Notes: generated by a model from the sequence alone, not told the origin. A DNA stretch of 60,130 nucleotides from Paracoccus aestuarii (GCF_028553885.1 NZ_CP067172.1:1-60130); one strand, 5' to 3'. Counted from the stretch's first letter, positions 36,708-44,966 are shown. A program made the numbers and translations.

Positions 36708-36926
36708 ACTGCTGCCTCGTGCTCGTCTTATAGTTGAGGAGAGAATAACCGGCGCTGCAGATCGTGTCCAAGCAGTGGAAGACCATGGCTGGCTAGCTTG
36801 GGATAATCTGCAACAGCTGGTGCGGCCAATCAGCGCGCTGAAGCTGTAAGGCCTGCCGCCACCATCGGCATCCAGACAGCCTCAGGGTGATTACCCCAAT
36901 GACGCGGCAGTGTCTGACGCCGGATA

Positions 36927-37481
36927 CTAGGCGTAGATCATCACCGGCGTGCGAGGTTGCAGCATGGCGTAGACGTCTTCGATCTCATTGTCGGTGATCG
37001 CGATGCAGCCAGCCGTCCAGTCCCTGTTTCTGGGAGCCAGGACACGCCCTTCAGGGCCTCGGCCATGAAACATGATGTCGCCGCCGGCATCGCGGCCAAA
37101 CTGCGCGGCATAAGCCTTGTCCCGCTCGTTGGGGTAGGAAATGCCGACCGACAGGTGGTAGCGGCTGCGCGGGTTGAAGCGGTCCACGAAATAGAGGCCC
37201 TCTGGTGTCTTTCCGTCGCCTTCGAACTGCTTATGACCTATTGGCTGGTTTCCCAACCCGAAGTCATACGACTTCAGCACCGTCTGCCCGTTCAGGAGGT
37301 GCATTCGGCGCTGCCCCTTCTGGACCACCACCTGCGTCACGGGAGGGCCGAAATAGCGCTTGAACTGTGGGACGTCCCCTGCCCGCGACGGCAGTGGTGA
37401 GCTGGACGGCCCTGACCTCCCACAAGCGGCAAGAGCAGCGAGCAAACCTAACGAGACGTGGCGGCGGTTCAGACTAGGCAT
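36927..37481 (-). CDS. Lipoprotein L,D-transpeptidase, copy B
   Basis: The 184-aa product is identical to that of 17011-17565, with lipobox LLAALAAC and catalytic DWTAGCIAITDNEI. Upstream it retains only about 75 bp of the source operon, so the SCO-operon promoter is missing. It may be silent or read from elsewhere. The only protein change seen lies in the optional upstream extension (MLE versus MLD). Confidence 0.88.
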   Translation of the reverse strand: MPSLNRRHVSLGLLAALAACGRSGPSSSPLPSRAGDVPQFKRYFGPPVTQVVVQKGQRRMHLLNGQTVLKSYDFGLGNQPIGHKQFEGDGKTPEGLYFVDRFNPRSRYHLSVGISYPNERDKAYAAQFGRDAGGDIMFHGRGPEGRVLAPRNRDWTAGCIAITDNEIEDVYAMLQPRTPVMIYA

Positions 37482-37575
37482 CAGGGGAAGTTCCAGCAAG
37501 GAGACGGTGAAGGAAAACTATGCTGCAGGATAATGCGTGAAGACTTCGCCACTGCCAAGCACCTCCCCGGGCATC

Positions 37576-38248
37576 CGACCGAGAGTTCGCCCATAGCTGC
37601 GTCTTTGATTTTGTGGCGTCTCCTTTTGGGCCGCGTTCTGGTCTGGCCTTTGGCCTGACCCGAGCCTGTCAGGGCGATGCGCCCGGCTGCGGCGGGCCTC
37701 TGTCGGTCTCGTCCCGAGCCAGCCATCCTGCCCGCCGGTCCAGGTCGCCCTGCCCTGCCCGTCTCGTCCCTTCGGGCGACGCCCGCTGACGCGAGAGGAG
37801 CCCGGTTGGGCAACCGGGCGGGGTCGGGGTGTTGGGCCGGCCCCCCGGCAATCCCCGCGTCCAGGACCGATGAAGCGGTGATCCCCGCGCCCGCGCGGGG
37901 ATCGCGGCGCAGGGGGATTCGGGCAAGCCGAACGCCCCTGCCTGTGATGGGCCACGCGCGACGGCGCGTGTCCGTTCCGGGAACCGCCGGTTCCCCCGCG
38001 CAAGGCCGTCCGCTTGACGGGGCGAAGGGGTTTCCCCGGCCTTCCTCCGCCTGCGGCTGCGTGCAGGCCGGGTGATCCCCCTCCCCTTCGCCCCTACGGA
38101 CAACCTTGCACGGGTCCCCCTCCTGCCCTCGCCGGGAGGCAGGGTTTCAGGAGAGGCACCGCTGCGCGGTCCTCGCCAGAAACCCCGCCCGATCCTCGGC
38201 ACAAAGACCAGGACGGGCCACCACAAGGAAGGACCAGACAATGGTTGC
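37576..38248 (+). repeat. Leader repeat R3 (about 670 bp), with a 90-bp internal deletion
   Basis: R3 matches R1 from CGACCGAGAGTTCG through ATGGTTGC but lacks 90 bp (R1 28548-28637). The deletion removes the loop between the arms GCCCGGTTG and CAACCGGGC, leaving them 2 bp apart (37800-37819). All other stems are kept, including the perfect 11-bp GATCCCCGCGC hairpin. It ends at the ArdC start codon. Confidence 0.92.
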
Positions 38249-39128
38249 GAAATTCGATCTCTACCAGCACGTCACCGACCAGATCATCGCCAGCATCGAG
38301 GCAGGCACGCCCGCATGGCGCAAGCCCTGGACCGGCGAGAGGGGCGGCGCACCCTTTCCGCTGCGCAGCAACGGCGAACCCTATTCCGGCATCAATGTGC
38401 TGATGCTCTGGCTGGTGGCAGACGAGAAAGGCTATCGCTCGCCCTACTGGTTCACCTATCGGCAGGCGCAGGCCGCAGGCGGACAGGTCCGCAAAGGCGA
38501 AAAATCCGCCACCGTGGTCAAATACGGCACGTTCGAGCGCGAGGACGAGGCGACCGGCGAGGAACGTCGCCTGCCCTATCTGAAAGCCTACAGCGTGTTC
38601 AATGCCGAGCAGATCGAGGGCTTGCCCGCCGAATATGAAGCCACCTCGGCCGAAGCCCCGCGCGATCTGGGCACCGAGACCGACTCCGCGCTTGACGCCT
38701 TCTTTGCCGCGACCGGGCTCGACATCCGCACCAGCGACGACCCGCGCGCCTATTACAACATCCCGGAGGATTTCATCCACATGCCGCCGATCGGCACCTT
38801 TCACGATGCGGCAGGCTATTACGGCACCCTGGCGCATGAGGCGTGCCACGCCACAGGCCATGCCAGCCGCCTTGACCGCTTCGCCCGCTTCACCGACCGC
38901 AAGGCCTATGCTTTCGAGGAACTGGTCGCGGAAATCGGCAATTGCATGACCTGCGCGCAGCTTGGCCTGACCCCTGATTTTGGCCAGTCCGGAGCCTATG
39001 TGCAAAGCTGGTTGCGCGCCTTGCAGGATGACCGCCGCTTGATCTTCAAGGCCGCCAGCGAAGCGCAGAAGGCCGCCGAATGGCTGACGAAGCCCCAAGG
39101 CCGCGCCGAGGAAAGGGAAGCCGCATGA
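38241..39128 (+). CDS. ardC: ArdC-type antirestriction protein (ssDNA-binding, zincin domain)
   Basis: A 295-aa protein. The N-terminal half (YQHVTDQIIASIEAGTPAW, then YSGINVLMLWL and VRKGEKSATVVKYG) is the ArdC ssDNA-binding domain. The C-terminal half is a metallopeptidase-like zincin domain with LAHEACHATGHASRL (HExxH plus Asp/His). ArdC proteins bind ssDNA and block type I restriction of incoming DNA. Its start is fixed by leader R3. Two small genes overlap downstream. It is the clearest entry-phase gene in the window. Confidence 0.92.
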   Translation: MVAKFDLYQHVTDQIIASIEAGTPAWRKPWTGERGGAPFPLRSNGEPYSGINVLMLWLVADEKGYRSPYWFTYRQAQAAGGQVRKGEKSATVVKYGTFEREDEATGEERRLPYLKAYSVFNAEQIEGLPAEYEATSAEAPRDLGTETDSALDAFFAATGLDIRTSDDPRAYYNIPEDFIHMPPIGTFHDAAGYYGTLAHEACHATGHASRLDRFARFTDRKAYAFEELVAEIGNCMTCAQLGLTPDFGQSGAYVQSWLRALQDDRRLIFKAASEAQKAAEWLTKPQGRAEEREAA

Positions 39129-39304
39129 GCGGCCCCCTGACCTTGCCGAACCTGACCTGCCGCAAATGCGGCAGGTCGAACCCTTGGGTCTATCTCGCGC
39201 CGGTCGTGATCGAGGGAAGCGGCACCTGCATCTGCATGGATTGCGCCGCCGCGCGCGGCTGGCTCGACAGGACCGGCAATCTGCGCCCGGAGGTGACGCT
39301 GTGA
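39125..39304 (+). CDS. Small zinc-ribbon protein, 59 aa
   Basis: MSGPLTLPNLTCRKCGRSNP then GTCICMDCAAARGW gives two CxxC knuckles in a zinc-ribbon arrangement. It starts inside the ArdC stop (ATGA overlap) and its own stop overlaps the next start, so translation is coupled. Role unknown; a small DNA- or RNA-binding partner of ArdC is possible. Confidence 0.7.
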   Translation: MSGPLTLPNLTCRKCGRSNPWVYLAPVVIEGSGTCICMDCAAARGWLDRTGNLRPEVTL

Positions 39305-39468
39305 GCCATTACGAGATCCGCGACGACCCCGACGACCTGCCCATCATCTGCGCCACATTGGCAGAGGCGGAGCGTCGCGCCCGGCGGCGATCCGCTCGCC
39401 TCGGACAGCCCGTGCTGGTGTACGAGATCAACCATGCAGGCGCAGAGCGTTTCCTCGGCACCCGTTAA
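39301..39468 (+). CDS. Small hypothetical protein, 55 aa
   Basis: Starts with GTG 39301, overlapping the previous stop by 4 bp. It encodes an acidic-then-basic helical protein (HYEIRDDPDDLPIICATLAE, then RRARRRSARLG). No family recognised. It is the last gene of the ArdC operon; a cluster of strong hairpins follows. Confidence 0.6.
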   Translation: MSHYEIRDDPDDLPIICATLAEAERRARRRSARLGQPVLVYEINHAGAERFLGTR

Positions 39469-39474
39469 GCAGAT

Positions 39475-39690
39475 GCCCCCGCCAGTTTGGCGGGGGCCGA
39501 TCTGCGCGGTCGGACCTGCCCGCTGCGCGACAGGTCCGACCGCGCAGGGCTGCGCCTCACAATGCGGCGCGGCTTGCCGCGCCACGCGATCCAGCGCGTT
39601 GACAACGCGGGCGCCGCCCCCATGGGCGGCGTGCGCAGCGGTGTAACCGCTGCCGGTGTCCGACTGTGCGTCACACCGCCGGGGAATTGA
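39475..39690. repeat. Cluster of strong hairpins after the ArdC operon
   Basis: Exact inverted repeats follow one another: GCCCCCGCCA/TGGCGGGGGC (39475-39497), CTGCGCGGTCGGACCTG/CAGGTCCGACCGCGCAG (39502-39547, 17-bp arms, 12-nt loop), and GCAGCGGT/ACCGCTGC near 39635-39655. The whole 39469-39814 gap has no gene. Possible roles are termination, a single-strand replication start or a recombination site. Confidence 0.7.
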
Positions 39691-39814
39691 CCACAGTCCC
39701 CTTACGTCTCTTCGCTATTTGTGGGGCCGTTCCGTTCGGGGCCTGCACGCCTGTGGCGAAATGATCCGCCACGGGTGGACAATTCCCTTGGCAACTGCGT
39801 GACCCGCACCAAGA

Positions 39815-40228
39815 TCAGCTGCGTCCGGGGAGGCAGGTTTCAGGAAGGGCCGATTTGGTCTGGATGGTGATGGTCTGGTCTGCAACGGTGAGGTCGAACC
39901 TGCTGCCTGTCATGAGCAATCTCGCGAATGACGTCCAGATGCCGCCGTTCCTGTTCGAGATCAGCCCAGCCTCAAGGGTGCCGGAAACGCTTCCTGTGTC
40001 CGCGGACAGGGTGAAGGGTCCGTCCGGCAGCTGTCCTTCGAGGGTCAATATTGCTTGATCTGCGGCAGGGATGAAGGCACCGCCCGGATCGCAGATGACC
40101 TTGATCTCAAGCGGTCCCTGGACCAGATCGTTTATGACCAGACCTCGAAAATCAGTCTGGGTCTGCCAGGCAATGGCGGGTGTGCCCGCGAGTGCGGCGA
40201 GCATTGCGCCTTTCAAAAATAGCTTCAT
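39815..40228 (-). CDS. Hypothetical secreted protein, 137 aa
   Basis: A signal peptide (MKLFLKGAMLAALAGTPAIA) is followed by a beta-rich mature domain (FTLSADTGSVSGTLEAGLIS, then FDLTVADQTITIQT) with two cysteines (VICDPGG, PETCLPG) that may pair. No family recognised. It follows the parA operon on the same strand after 48 bp and may be read with it. Confidence 0.65.
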   Translation of the reverse strand: MKLFLKGAMLAALAGTPAIAWQTQTDFRGLVINDLVQGPLEIKVICDPGGAFIPAADQAILTLEGQLPDGPFTLSADTGSVSGTLEAGLISNRNGGIWTSFARLLMTGSRFDLTVADQTITIQTKSALPETCLPGRS

Positions 40229-40276
40229 ATCAAACGGCCTTTTCAGAGAATTGGCAGCGGTCGCGTTCCGCTACGG

Positions 40277-40990
40277 TTAAAGACTGTCCTGCAGCTTCTT
40301 GATTGTTGCATCGAGGCTCGCAAACCATTTCGGCTCTATTTGGCCCATGATCAGTGCAGCGCGGGGCGCATCCTCACCTCCGCGTACCTGCTTGGCGATC
40401 TGCTTCAGCAATGTGATGGACACGCTTGGACCCCAACGATGGCTCCACTCTGCGCCGGCGCTGGCCTCCTGCAGCTGAGGAACATAGCGCGGCTCCAGGT
40501 TCAAGCGTGGCATCTTGTTCAACGCGGCTTGGAGCACGGACCGGCGATGATAGCCGCGATCTTCCAAGGCGCGCAGACCCGCGACATGCCGTTCCAAGAC
40601 GCGGAGGCGCAGATGAACTGTCATGTTGTCGTTTGCCCGGCGCGCTCGCGGCGGCAGGACCAACTCGACCTTTTCATCCTCGGTTGTGCGCGGCGTCTGG
40701 CTCTTTCCTCTGGTCGAAGACGGTTCGGGCTTGGACGGACTCTTCTTCGGGGTGGGGTCTGCGGTCAGGACGGGTTCAGGTGCAGTTTGCACCTCTTCGG
40801 GCTTGGCTGGCGGGGGCGCAGCGGCGGGCTCTGTTGCAACCGAATCCGTATTCACAGGTTCGGCTGGCTTGATGCGCAGGGCATCAAGCGCATCCTCGTC
40901 GAGCGTTGGCAGAGGGGGTCTCTTGCTGACACTCACGGATTTGCTGAAGCCGGTCTCATCGGGCTTCGTGATCTTCAGCCGGTTACGCAT
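40277..40990 (-). CDS. ParA partner protein, putative centromere binder
   Basis: A 237-aa protein. The first half is a long Pro/Glu/Lys-rich linker (unstructured). The C-terminal half has MTVHLRLRVLERHVAGLRAL, then HRRSVLQAALNKMP, a possible ribbon-helix-helix or helical DNA-binding segment. It starts inside the end of parA (8-bp overlap), the usual place for a ParB- or ParG-type partner. The sequence is not a classic ParB, so its function is inferred from position. Confidence 0.6.
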   Translation of the reverse strand: MRNRLKITKPDETGFSKSVSVSKRPPLPTLDEDALDALRIKPAEPVNTDSVATEPAAAPPPAKPEEVQTAPEPVLTADPTPKKSPSKPEPSSTRGKSQTPRTTEDEKVELVLPPRARRANDNMTVHLRLRVLERHVAGLRALEDRGYHRRSVLQAALNKMPRLNLEPRYVPQLQEASAGAEWSHRWGPSVSITLLKQIAKQVRGGEDAPRAALIMGQIEPKWFASLDATIKKLQDSL

Positions 40991-41744
40991 TGGTGCTCCT
41001 CATGCGCTGTCCTTTCAGGATGCTGTTCATCAGATTGAGGGCATGCGCCAAGGCATTCTCGTAATGCGGAATCTGCCCGCGCATCAGGGCGTCTCCTTCT
41101 CGGGCCTGGTCGAGCAGTGTCCCCAACAGCCCTCGGGAATCCATGTCGCGATACTGGGTCCGATCAGGCACCATCGCCTTGAGGGGATTGAATTCGTTCA
41201 GCATGGCCTCGAAGCGCTCGAAGTCATGGACGACCACGCCTGCCGGTTTTCCTGTGCCGTCATATTTCAGCATCTGAGGCGGCATCCGCGAAAGCACCAC
41301 GAACAGCGGCGGGATCTGGGCAGGATCGTCCACGCGACTTTTCAGGCCCTCATACCATTGGACCGTTTCCCGGGTGCGACGGACATCAGAATCAGCGCAT
41401 AGGCAAGGCACCAGAATACGATCACTGACGCTGGCCAGATGATCGGCGGCCTCACTCCCCTCCCCCTTGGTATCAATCAGGATGAAGTCGTATTTTTCTT
41501 CGTTTGCCTCAATGATGTCATAGAGGTCCGTGACCTCTCTGGTGGCGCGGATCGCGAGGTCTGGGTGAGCGTTCCCTTTCTCGGTTACTGCCCGCCACCA
41601 CGAGGCGATATCTTCTTCCGGGTCTAGATCGATCACCATGACCTTCTTGCCAGAGTAGACCGCGGCGGAGGCCAGAAGCTTCGTGAGCATGGATTTACCT
41701 GCTCCACCTTTCTTAGTCATCATGCCGAGGACGATTGCAGTCAT
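40983..41744 (-). CDS. parA: ParA-family partition ATPase
   Basis: A 253-aa ATPase without N-terminal HTH (type Ib-like). The deviant Walker A KKGGAGKSMLTK is at residue ~10, followed by VMVIDLDPEEDIASWW and FILIDTKGEG (Walker A', B). It would move plasmid copies with the partner encoded downstream. ATG 41744 follows AAGGAC. Its upstream region holds three AAGCAAGC repeats (41890-41940) that could be the centromere or operator. Confidence 0.9.
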   Translation of the reverse strand: MTAIVLGMMTKKGGAGKSMLTKLLASAAVYSGKKVMVIDLDPEEDIASWWRAVTEKGNAHPDLAIRATREVTDLYDIIEANEEKYDFILIDTKGEGSEAADHLASVSDRILVPCLCADSDVRRTRETVQWYEGLKSRVDDPAQIPPLFVVLSRMPPQMLKYDGTGKPAGVVVHDFERFEAMLNEFNPLKAMVPDRTQYRDMDSRGLLGTLLDQAREGDALMRGQIPHYENALAHALNLMNSILKGQRMRSTNA

Positions 41745-41889
41745 CGGTTGTCCTTTCACAGGTGTTGGTCGCGGACGGTATGATCGTGACGACTCATACG
41801 ACCGAGCGAAACTGGCGAGCGATCATAACCGTTAAACAAGCGAACGTGGAAAGCAATCATTTTTAGCGACCATGACCAGCTATCGTTTC

Positions 41890-41940
41890 AAGCAAGCATA
41901 ACGCGTAATCTTGCCAAGCAAGCGACCAATAAAAGCAAGC
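41890..41940. repeat. Three AAGCAAGC repeats near parA
   Basis: AAGCAAGC occurs at 41890-41897, 41916-41923 and 41933-41940, with spacings of 26 and 17 bp. Related GAGCGA hexamers lie on both sides. They could form the ParA-partner binding site (parS) or the par operon operator. Confidence 0.5.
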
Positions 41941-42210
41941 GGCACTAGCAACCCAGTATGACGACCAAGTGTGACGAGCGACAATCCCGAGATTACTTGT
42001 CGATCTACACCGTCTAGCAAATTTTACTAGCAATGCCAGTTTCCGACCGGTGTGTGACGAGCGCCAGCCGTTTTTTCTTTCTGAGGGGGCTAAGAGGCTC
42101 TGCGCATTGCGGGGCTGCGTCGATCGGAGCTTTAGGCCTGTAGGGTCCCTCTGGAGCGGTGAGAGGCCCAAGAGGGGCCTTGTCGGATCACGAAGCATAG
42201 CTGCCGCTAC

Positions 42211-42320
42211 GTGTAAAATTGAATTGCAGCACTGCCCGGCCCCACCGACTTGACAGTCTGAGTGTCTCGGCCAACACTGCAATGCATATTTGGCAAGAAA
42301 TGCAATTGTTAGTTTTACAC
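42211..42320. repeat. Spaced inverted repeat before mobC (possible oriT or MobC operator)
   Basis: GTGTAAAATTGAATTGCA (42211-42228) faces TGCAATTGTTAGTTTTACAC (42301-42320). GTGTAAAA and AATTGCA are exact in both arms; the centre differs. The right arm lies just before the mobC start. It may bind MobC or relaxase. Confidence 0.55.
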
Positions 42321-42328
42321 TTTGGCTG

Positions 42329-42907
42329 ATGCGCTCCGGATCGAAAAAGCTCACATCTGATGATCAGAAGAAGATCGTCGCGTCTGTGCGGGCCGGTGTG
42401 CCCGTATCGGTGTTGGCGCGCACCTATGAGGTCACCCGGCCGACGATCTACGCTGCAATCCGCAGCTTTCACGAGAAGGCCCAGGACACGAGATCCGGCA
42501 CCGCGCATGTCTCATTCACGGTCGATCAGGTCAGCCTCCGGGCATTTGATGCCGCTGTCGGACGTATCGGCCTCAAGAGCCGCGCGGATGCTCTGCGTCG
42601 GGTCTGTCGCGTGCCCTCGGGCTTTCTGGAACCGGACCCGGATCTGGCCGACGCGCTGCGGGGCCTCACGGCCGAGCTGAACGCCATCGGCCGCAATGTG
42701 AACCAGCTGGTCGCCACCAAGAATTACGAGGTACGCCGAGGCCAGAAGCTGAAGCTGACTGCGCCTCAGCAGCAGCTTTTGTCGGACCTGTTGGTTCGGA
42801 TCGACGATGTCGGGGTCGTGGTCCGAGAGATCGAGGGCAAGCGCGCCTCAGCCACCGCGCGGCGCTTCATCGAGGGCATGAAGGGGGCCAGTGATGGCCC
42901 GGCGTGA
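42329..42907 (+). CDS. mobC: MobC-like relaxosome accessory protein with N-terminal HTH
   Basis: A 192-aa protein. Residues 8-50 (LTSDDQKKIVASVRAGVPVS, then TYEVTRPTIYAAIRSF) are a Hin/resolvase-type helix-turn-helix. A ribbon-helix-helix-like part follows (HVSFTVDQVSLRAFDAAV, then LKSRADALRRV). The C-terminal region (LTAELNAIGRNVNQLVATKN) is the MobC signature. It should bind oriT and help the relaxase. ATG 42329 is used; an upstream start is possible. Its 3' end overlaps the relaxase start, and the HTH fusion is unusual for MobC. Confidence 0.8.
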   Translation: MRSGSKKLTSDDQKKIVASVRAGVPVSVLARTYEVTRPTIYAAIRSFHEKAQDTRSGTAHVSFTVDQVSLRAFDAAVGRIGLKSRADALRRVCRVPSGFLEPDPDLADALRGLTAELNAIGRNVNQLVATKNYEVRRGQKLKLTAPQQQLLSDLLVRIDDVGVVVREIEGKRASATARRFIEGMKGASDGPA

Positions 42908-44966
42908 CGCGGTCGAGGCCGTCACCGGGCGTCTGTTCGAAGATGGCTGGGGCCGGATCGGGCGGGGCCGGGCGCTGGCCAATGTCCGGCACATGGCGCG
43001 TGCGGCGCAGGGCGCCTCGCCTGCCTTCTTCAAGCTGATCCGCACGGGCGGCTGTGCCTCGCGCGGCCAGCTTGGCGCGCAGTTCAGCTATCTTTTCAGC
43101 AAGAGCGTCGATGTTCACGATTCCCGCGGCCTTCTGGACGGAGAGAAGCGGCTGACGCCCGAGCAGATCGACCGCGCCGTTGCGCGTTGGGCCGATGACT
43201 GGCGGGGCCAGATGAACGCCGCGCGGACCACGCATATGGTCATGTCGTTTCCGCGCGAAACGAAGCCCCGCCATGTCAGCCTGATCGCGGGCGAGATCTG
43301 CCGGGAGAAGCTGGGCGGCCGGTTCGACTACATGATCGCGGTGCACACCGACAGTCCGAACAAGAACCCGCATGCCCATATCATCGTGAACCGGCGCGGA
43401 GAGGGGGGCGATTACTTCACCCTGCGCCAGGGCACGGAGTTCACCTACCAGGCCTTCAAGGAGGCCATGGTCGATCATGCCGCGCGCTACGGTATCCAGC
43501 TGGAGGCCACGACACGCCTGCAGCGTGGGCATGTGAACTACCCGCCTACCGACGGCGAATGGCGGCGGGCGAAAGAAAAGGCGGCGGCCAGTGGCACCGC
43601 CTTCGAGGCGCCGGAGGGAAAGCCCCGGATCGGGTCCGATTTGGCCCGTGCCACCCAAGAGATTCGCGATTGGTCCCTGCGCTATCGCGAGCTGTCGAGC
43701 TTTGCCTCGGCGGAAAATCTGCAGGATTTAGCGACTGCTTTTGAAAAGGCCGCTGCCGTTTTGGCGCAAGGCGGCACCATTGTTGCAAAAGGAGAGCCCT
43801 ATATGGCGATTTCAGAGGATTTTGATCATGCAGCTGCCGGATTGCGGCGGGCCGTGGATGATGCCGAGGACCGGATTGCCGATGCCGCCCCGAACCAGCG
43901 CCCGGAGATGGAGCGCAAGTTGGCCGAGGCGCTGACCTCGGTCGAACATCTGCAGCCGTTGGGTGCCCGGTCGCGCGATCTGCGCGAGACCGCCAGCGAG
44001 GAGGGCATCTACTCCGCCCAGAACCTGCGTGACGTGAACGCACGATTTGTGGCCGAGGGGCGTGAAAAGCTGACACTTGCCTTGGACGGGACCGGCATTG
44101 ATCCGGTCGAGGTTGAGGCGCGCATGCGGACAGGGGCCAATTCCGCGGCCCTTGAGGCGCGATGGGTCCAGCAGGATCTACAGGCGGTTGCTGATCTGCG
44201 AGGCCTTGATCTGCGCAATGAGGCAGAGCTGCGCCAAGCGATCAGCGTTGTGGACCGTGCCTATGATCGCGTGGCCGAGAGCTATGGCGTCGATGATGCC
44301 ATCGCCGCGCGTGCCAAGGCGACCGGGACGAACGCGGTCGCGGACTATGATCAGCGGTTCCCGCGTGGCGATACGCGCATGGCCGATGAGGGTTCGGCGG
44401 AGCAGCGGCGCGACTATGACCGCGACATGGCCCAGATGGGGGCCCGGCAGTTGCGCGAGGCCGCAGAGCGCGGGGAGGGACTGCCTGATAAACGCACCGG
44501 GGCAATCGATGGCGAGGCTCGTGACAGGCGCGATCAGGGTGCGGCGTTGGAGCGGATGGAGCGCGGCCATGACCAAGGCCCTGATACCGGCGCGCAGATG
44601 GACCGCGCCCGCCGCGACGATGCAGATGCCCATCAGTCCACTGCATCGATCGGCTCCACCGAGGCGAGCCGCAGCGCCCTGCGCGAGTTCGCGCGCCCGG
44701 TCGGAGACGAGGACGAGCGCAAGCTGCGCGAGGCCATCGAGCGCATGCTGACCCGCGATGAACTGGACCGACTGAAGCGCGGCGATGCCGAGGTCCTGCG
44801 CGGGGTCGGCGACCGCGAAGATCAGTTGACCATGGCGCGCGATTATCTGCGCGGCCTCGATGCGCCGGGCTCCGACCAGGCCCTCCAGCGGGTCAACGAG
44901 GCGCTTGCCGCCGAGCGGGATCACGTCCGCCAGCAGCGCGGTCACGAGGGCCCGGGCCATGATTAA
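42894..44966 (+). CDS. VirD2-type relaxase (conjugal nickase)
   Basis: A 690-aa protein. The N-terminal ~300 residues are the relaxase: QLGAQFSYLFSKS with a probable catalytic tyrosine, HMVMSFPRET, and the metal-binding HTDSPNKNPHAHIIVNRRG (HxD...HxH, motif III). The rest is a long charged, helical domain (Asp/Arg repeats) without clear family. It would cut oriT, stay on the 5' end and pilot the strand to the VirD4 protein. ATG 42894 (or GTG 42891) overlaps mobC by 14 bp, and the 3' end overlaps traG by 8 bp, so the three form one operon. Confidence 0.92.
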   Translation: MARRDAVEAVTGRLFEDGWGRIGRGRALANVRHMARAAQGASPAFFKLIRTGGCASRGQLGAQFSYLFSKSVDVHDSRGLLDGEKRLTPEQIDRAVARWADDWRGQMNAARTTHMVMSFPRETKPRHVSLIAGEICREKLGGRFDYMIAVHTDSPNKNPHAHIIVNRRGEGGDYFTLRQGTEFTYQAFKEAMVDHAARYGIQLEATTRLQRGHVNYPPTDGEWRRAKEKAAASGTAFEAPEGKPRIGSDLARATQEIRDWSLRYRELSSFASAENLQDLATAFEKAAAVLAQGGTIVAKGEPYMAISEDFDHAAAGLRRAVDDAEDRIADAAPNQRPEMERKLAEALTSVEHLQPLGARSRDLRETASEEGIYSAQNLRDVNARFVAEGREKLTLALDGTGIDPVEVEARMRTGANSAALEARWVQQDLQAVADLRGLDLRNEAELRQAISVVDRAYDRVAESYGVDDAIAARAKATGTNAVADYDQRFPRGDTRMADEGSAEQRRDYDRDMAQMGARQLREAAERGEGLPDKRTGAIDGEARDRRDQGAALERMERGHDQGPDTGAQMDRARRDDADAHQSTASIGSTEASRSALREFARPVGDEDERKLREAIERMLTRDELDRLKRGDAEVLRGVGDREDQLTMARDYLRGLDAPGSDQALQRVNEALAAERDHVRQQRGHEGPGHD

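Larger units (their letters stand above)
35882..37556 (-). repeat. Copy B of the 1,675-bp inverted duplication (derived copy)
   Basis: This is the reverse complement of 16936-18610, the same length, with only a few base changes seen (for example a Glu for Asp in the extended leader of the lipoprotein LDT). It carries just the last 39 bp of DUF411, so it is derived from copy A. It lies between the methyltransferase terminator and leader R3 (R3 begins at 37576). The two copies are 17 kb apart in opposite orientation, so recombination between them would invert the segment. Confidence 0.92.
41745..42328. other. Intergenic region between parA and mobC; candidate parS and oriT
   Basis: This 584-bp gap is AT-richer than its surroundings and lies between divergent parA and mobC. 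It contains AAGCAAGC repeats, several GAGCGA/AAGCGA motifs and a spaced inverted repeat next to mobC. These positions are where partition sites and oriT normally lie, but neither was proven. CACTGCCCGGC (42230-42240) resembles the IncP nic core CCTG/CCCGGC by eye. Confidence 0.5.

Noticed and set aside
42230..42240. CACTGCCCGGC as a definite nic site
   Set aside because: It resembles the IncP core, but the match is short and its polarity conflicts with the gene layout expected of the leading region. Kept only as a candidate.
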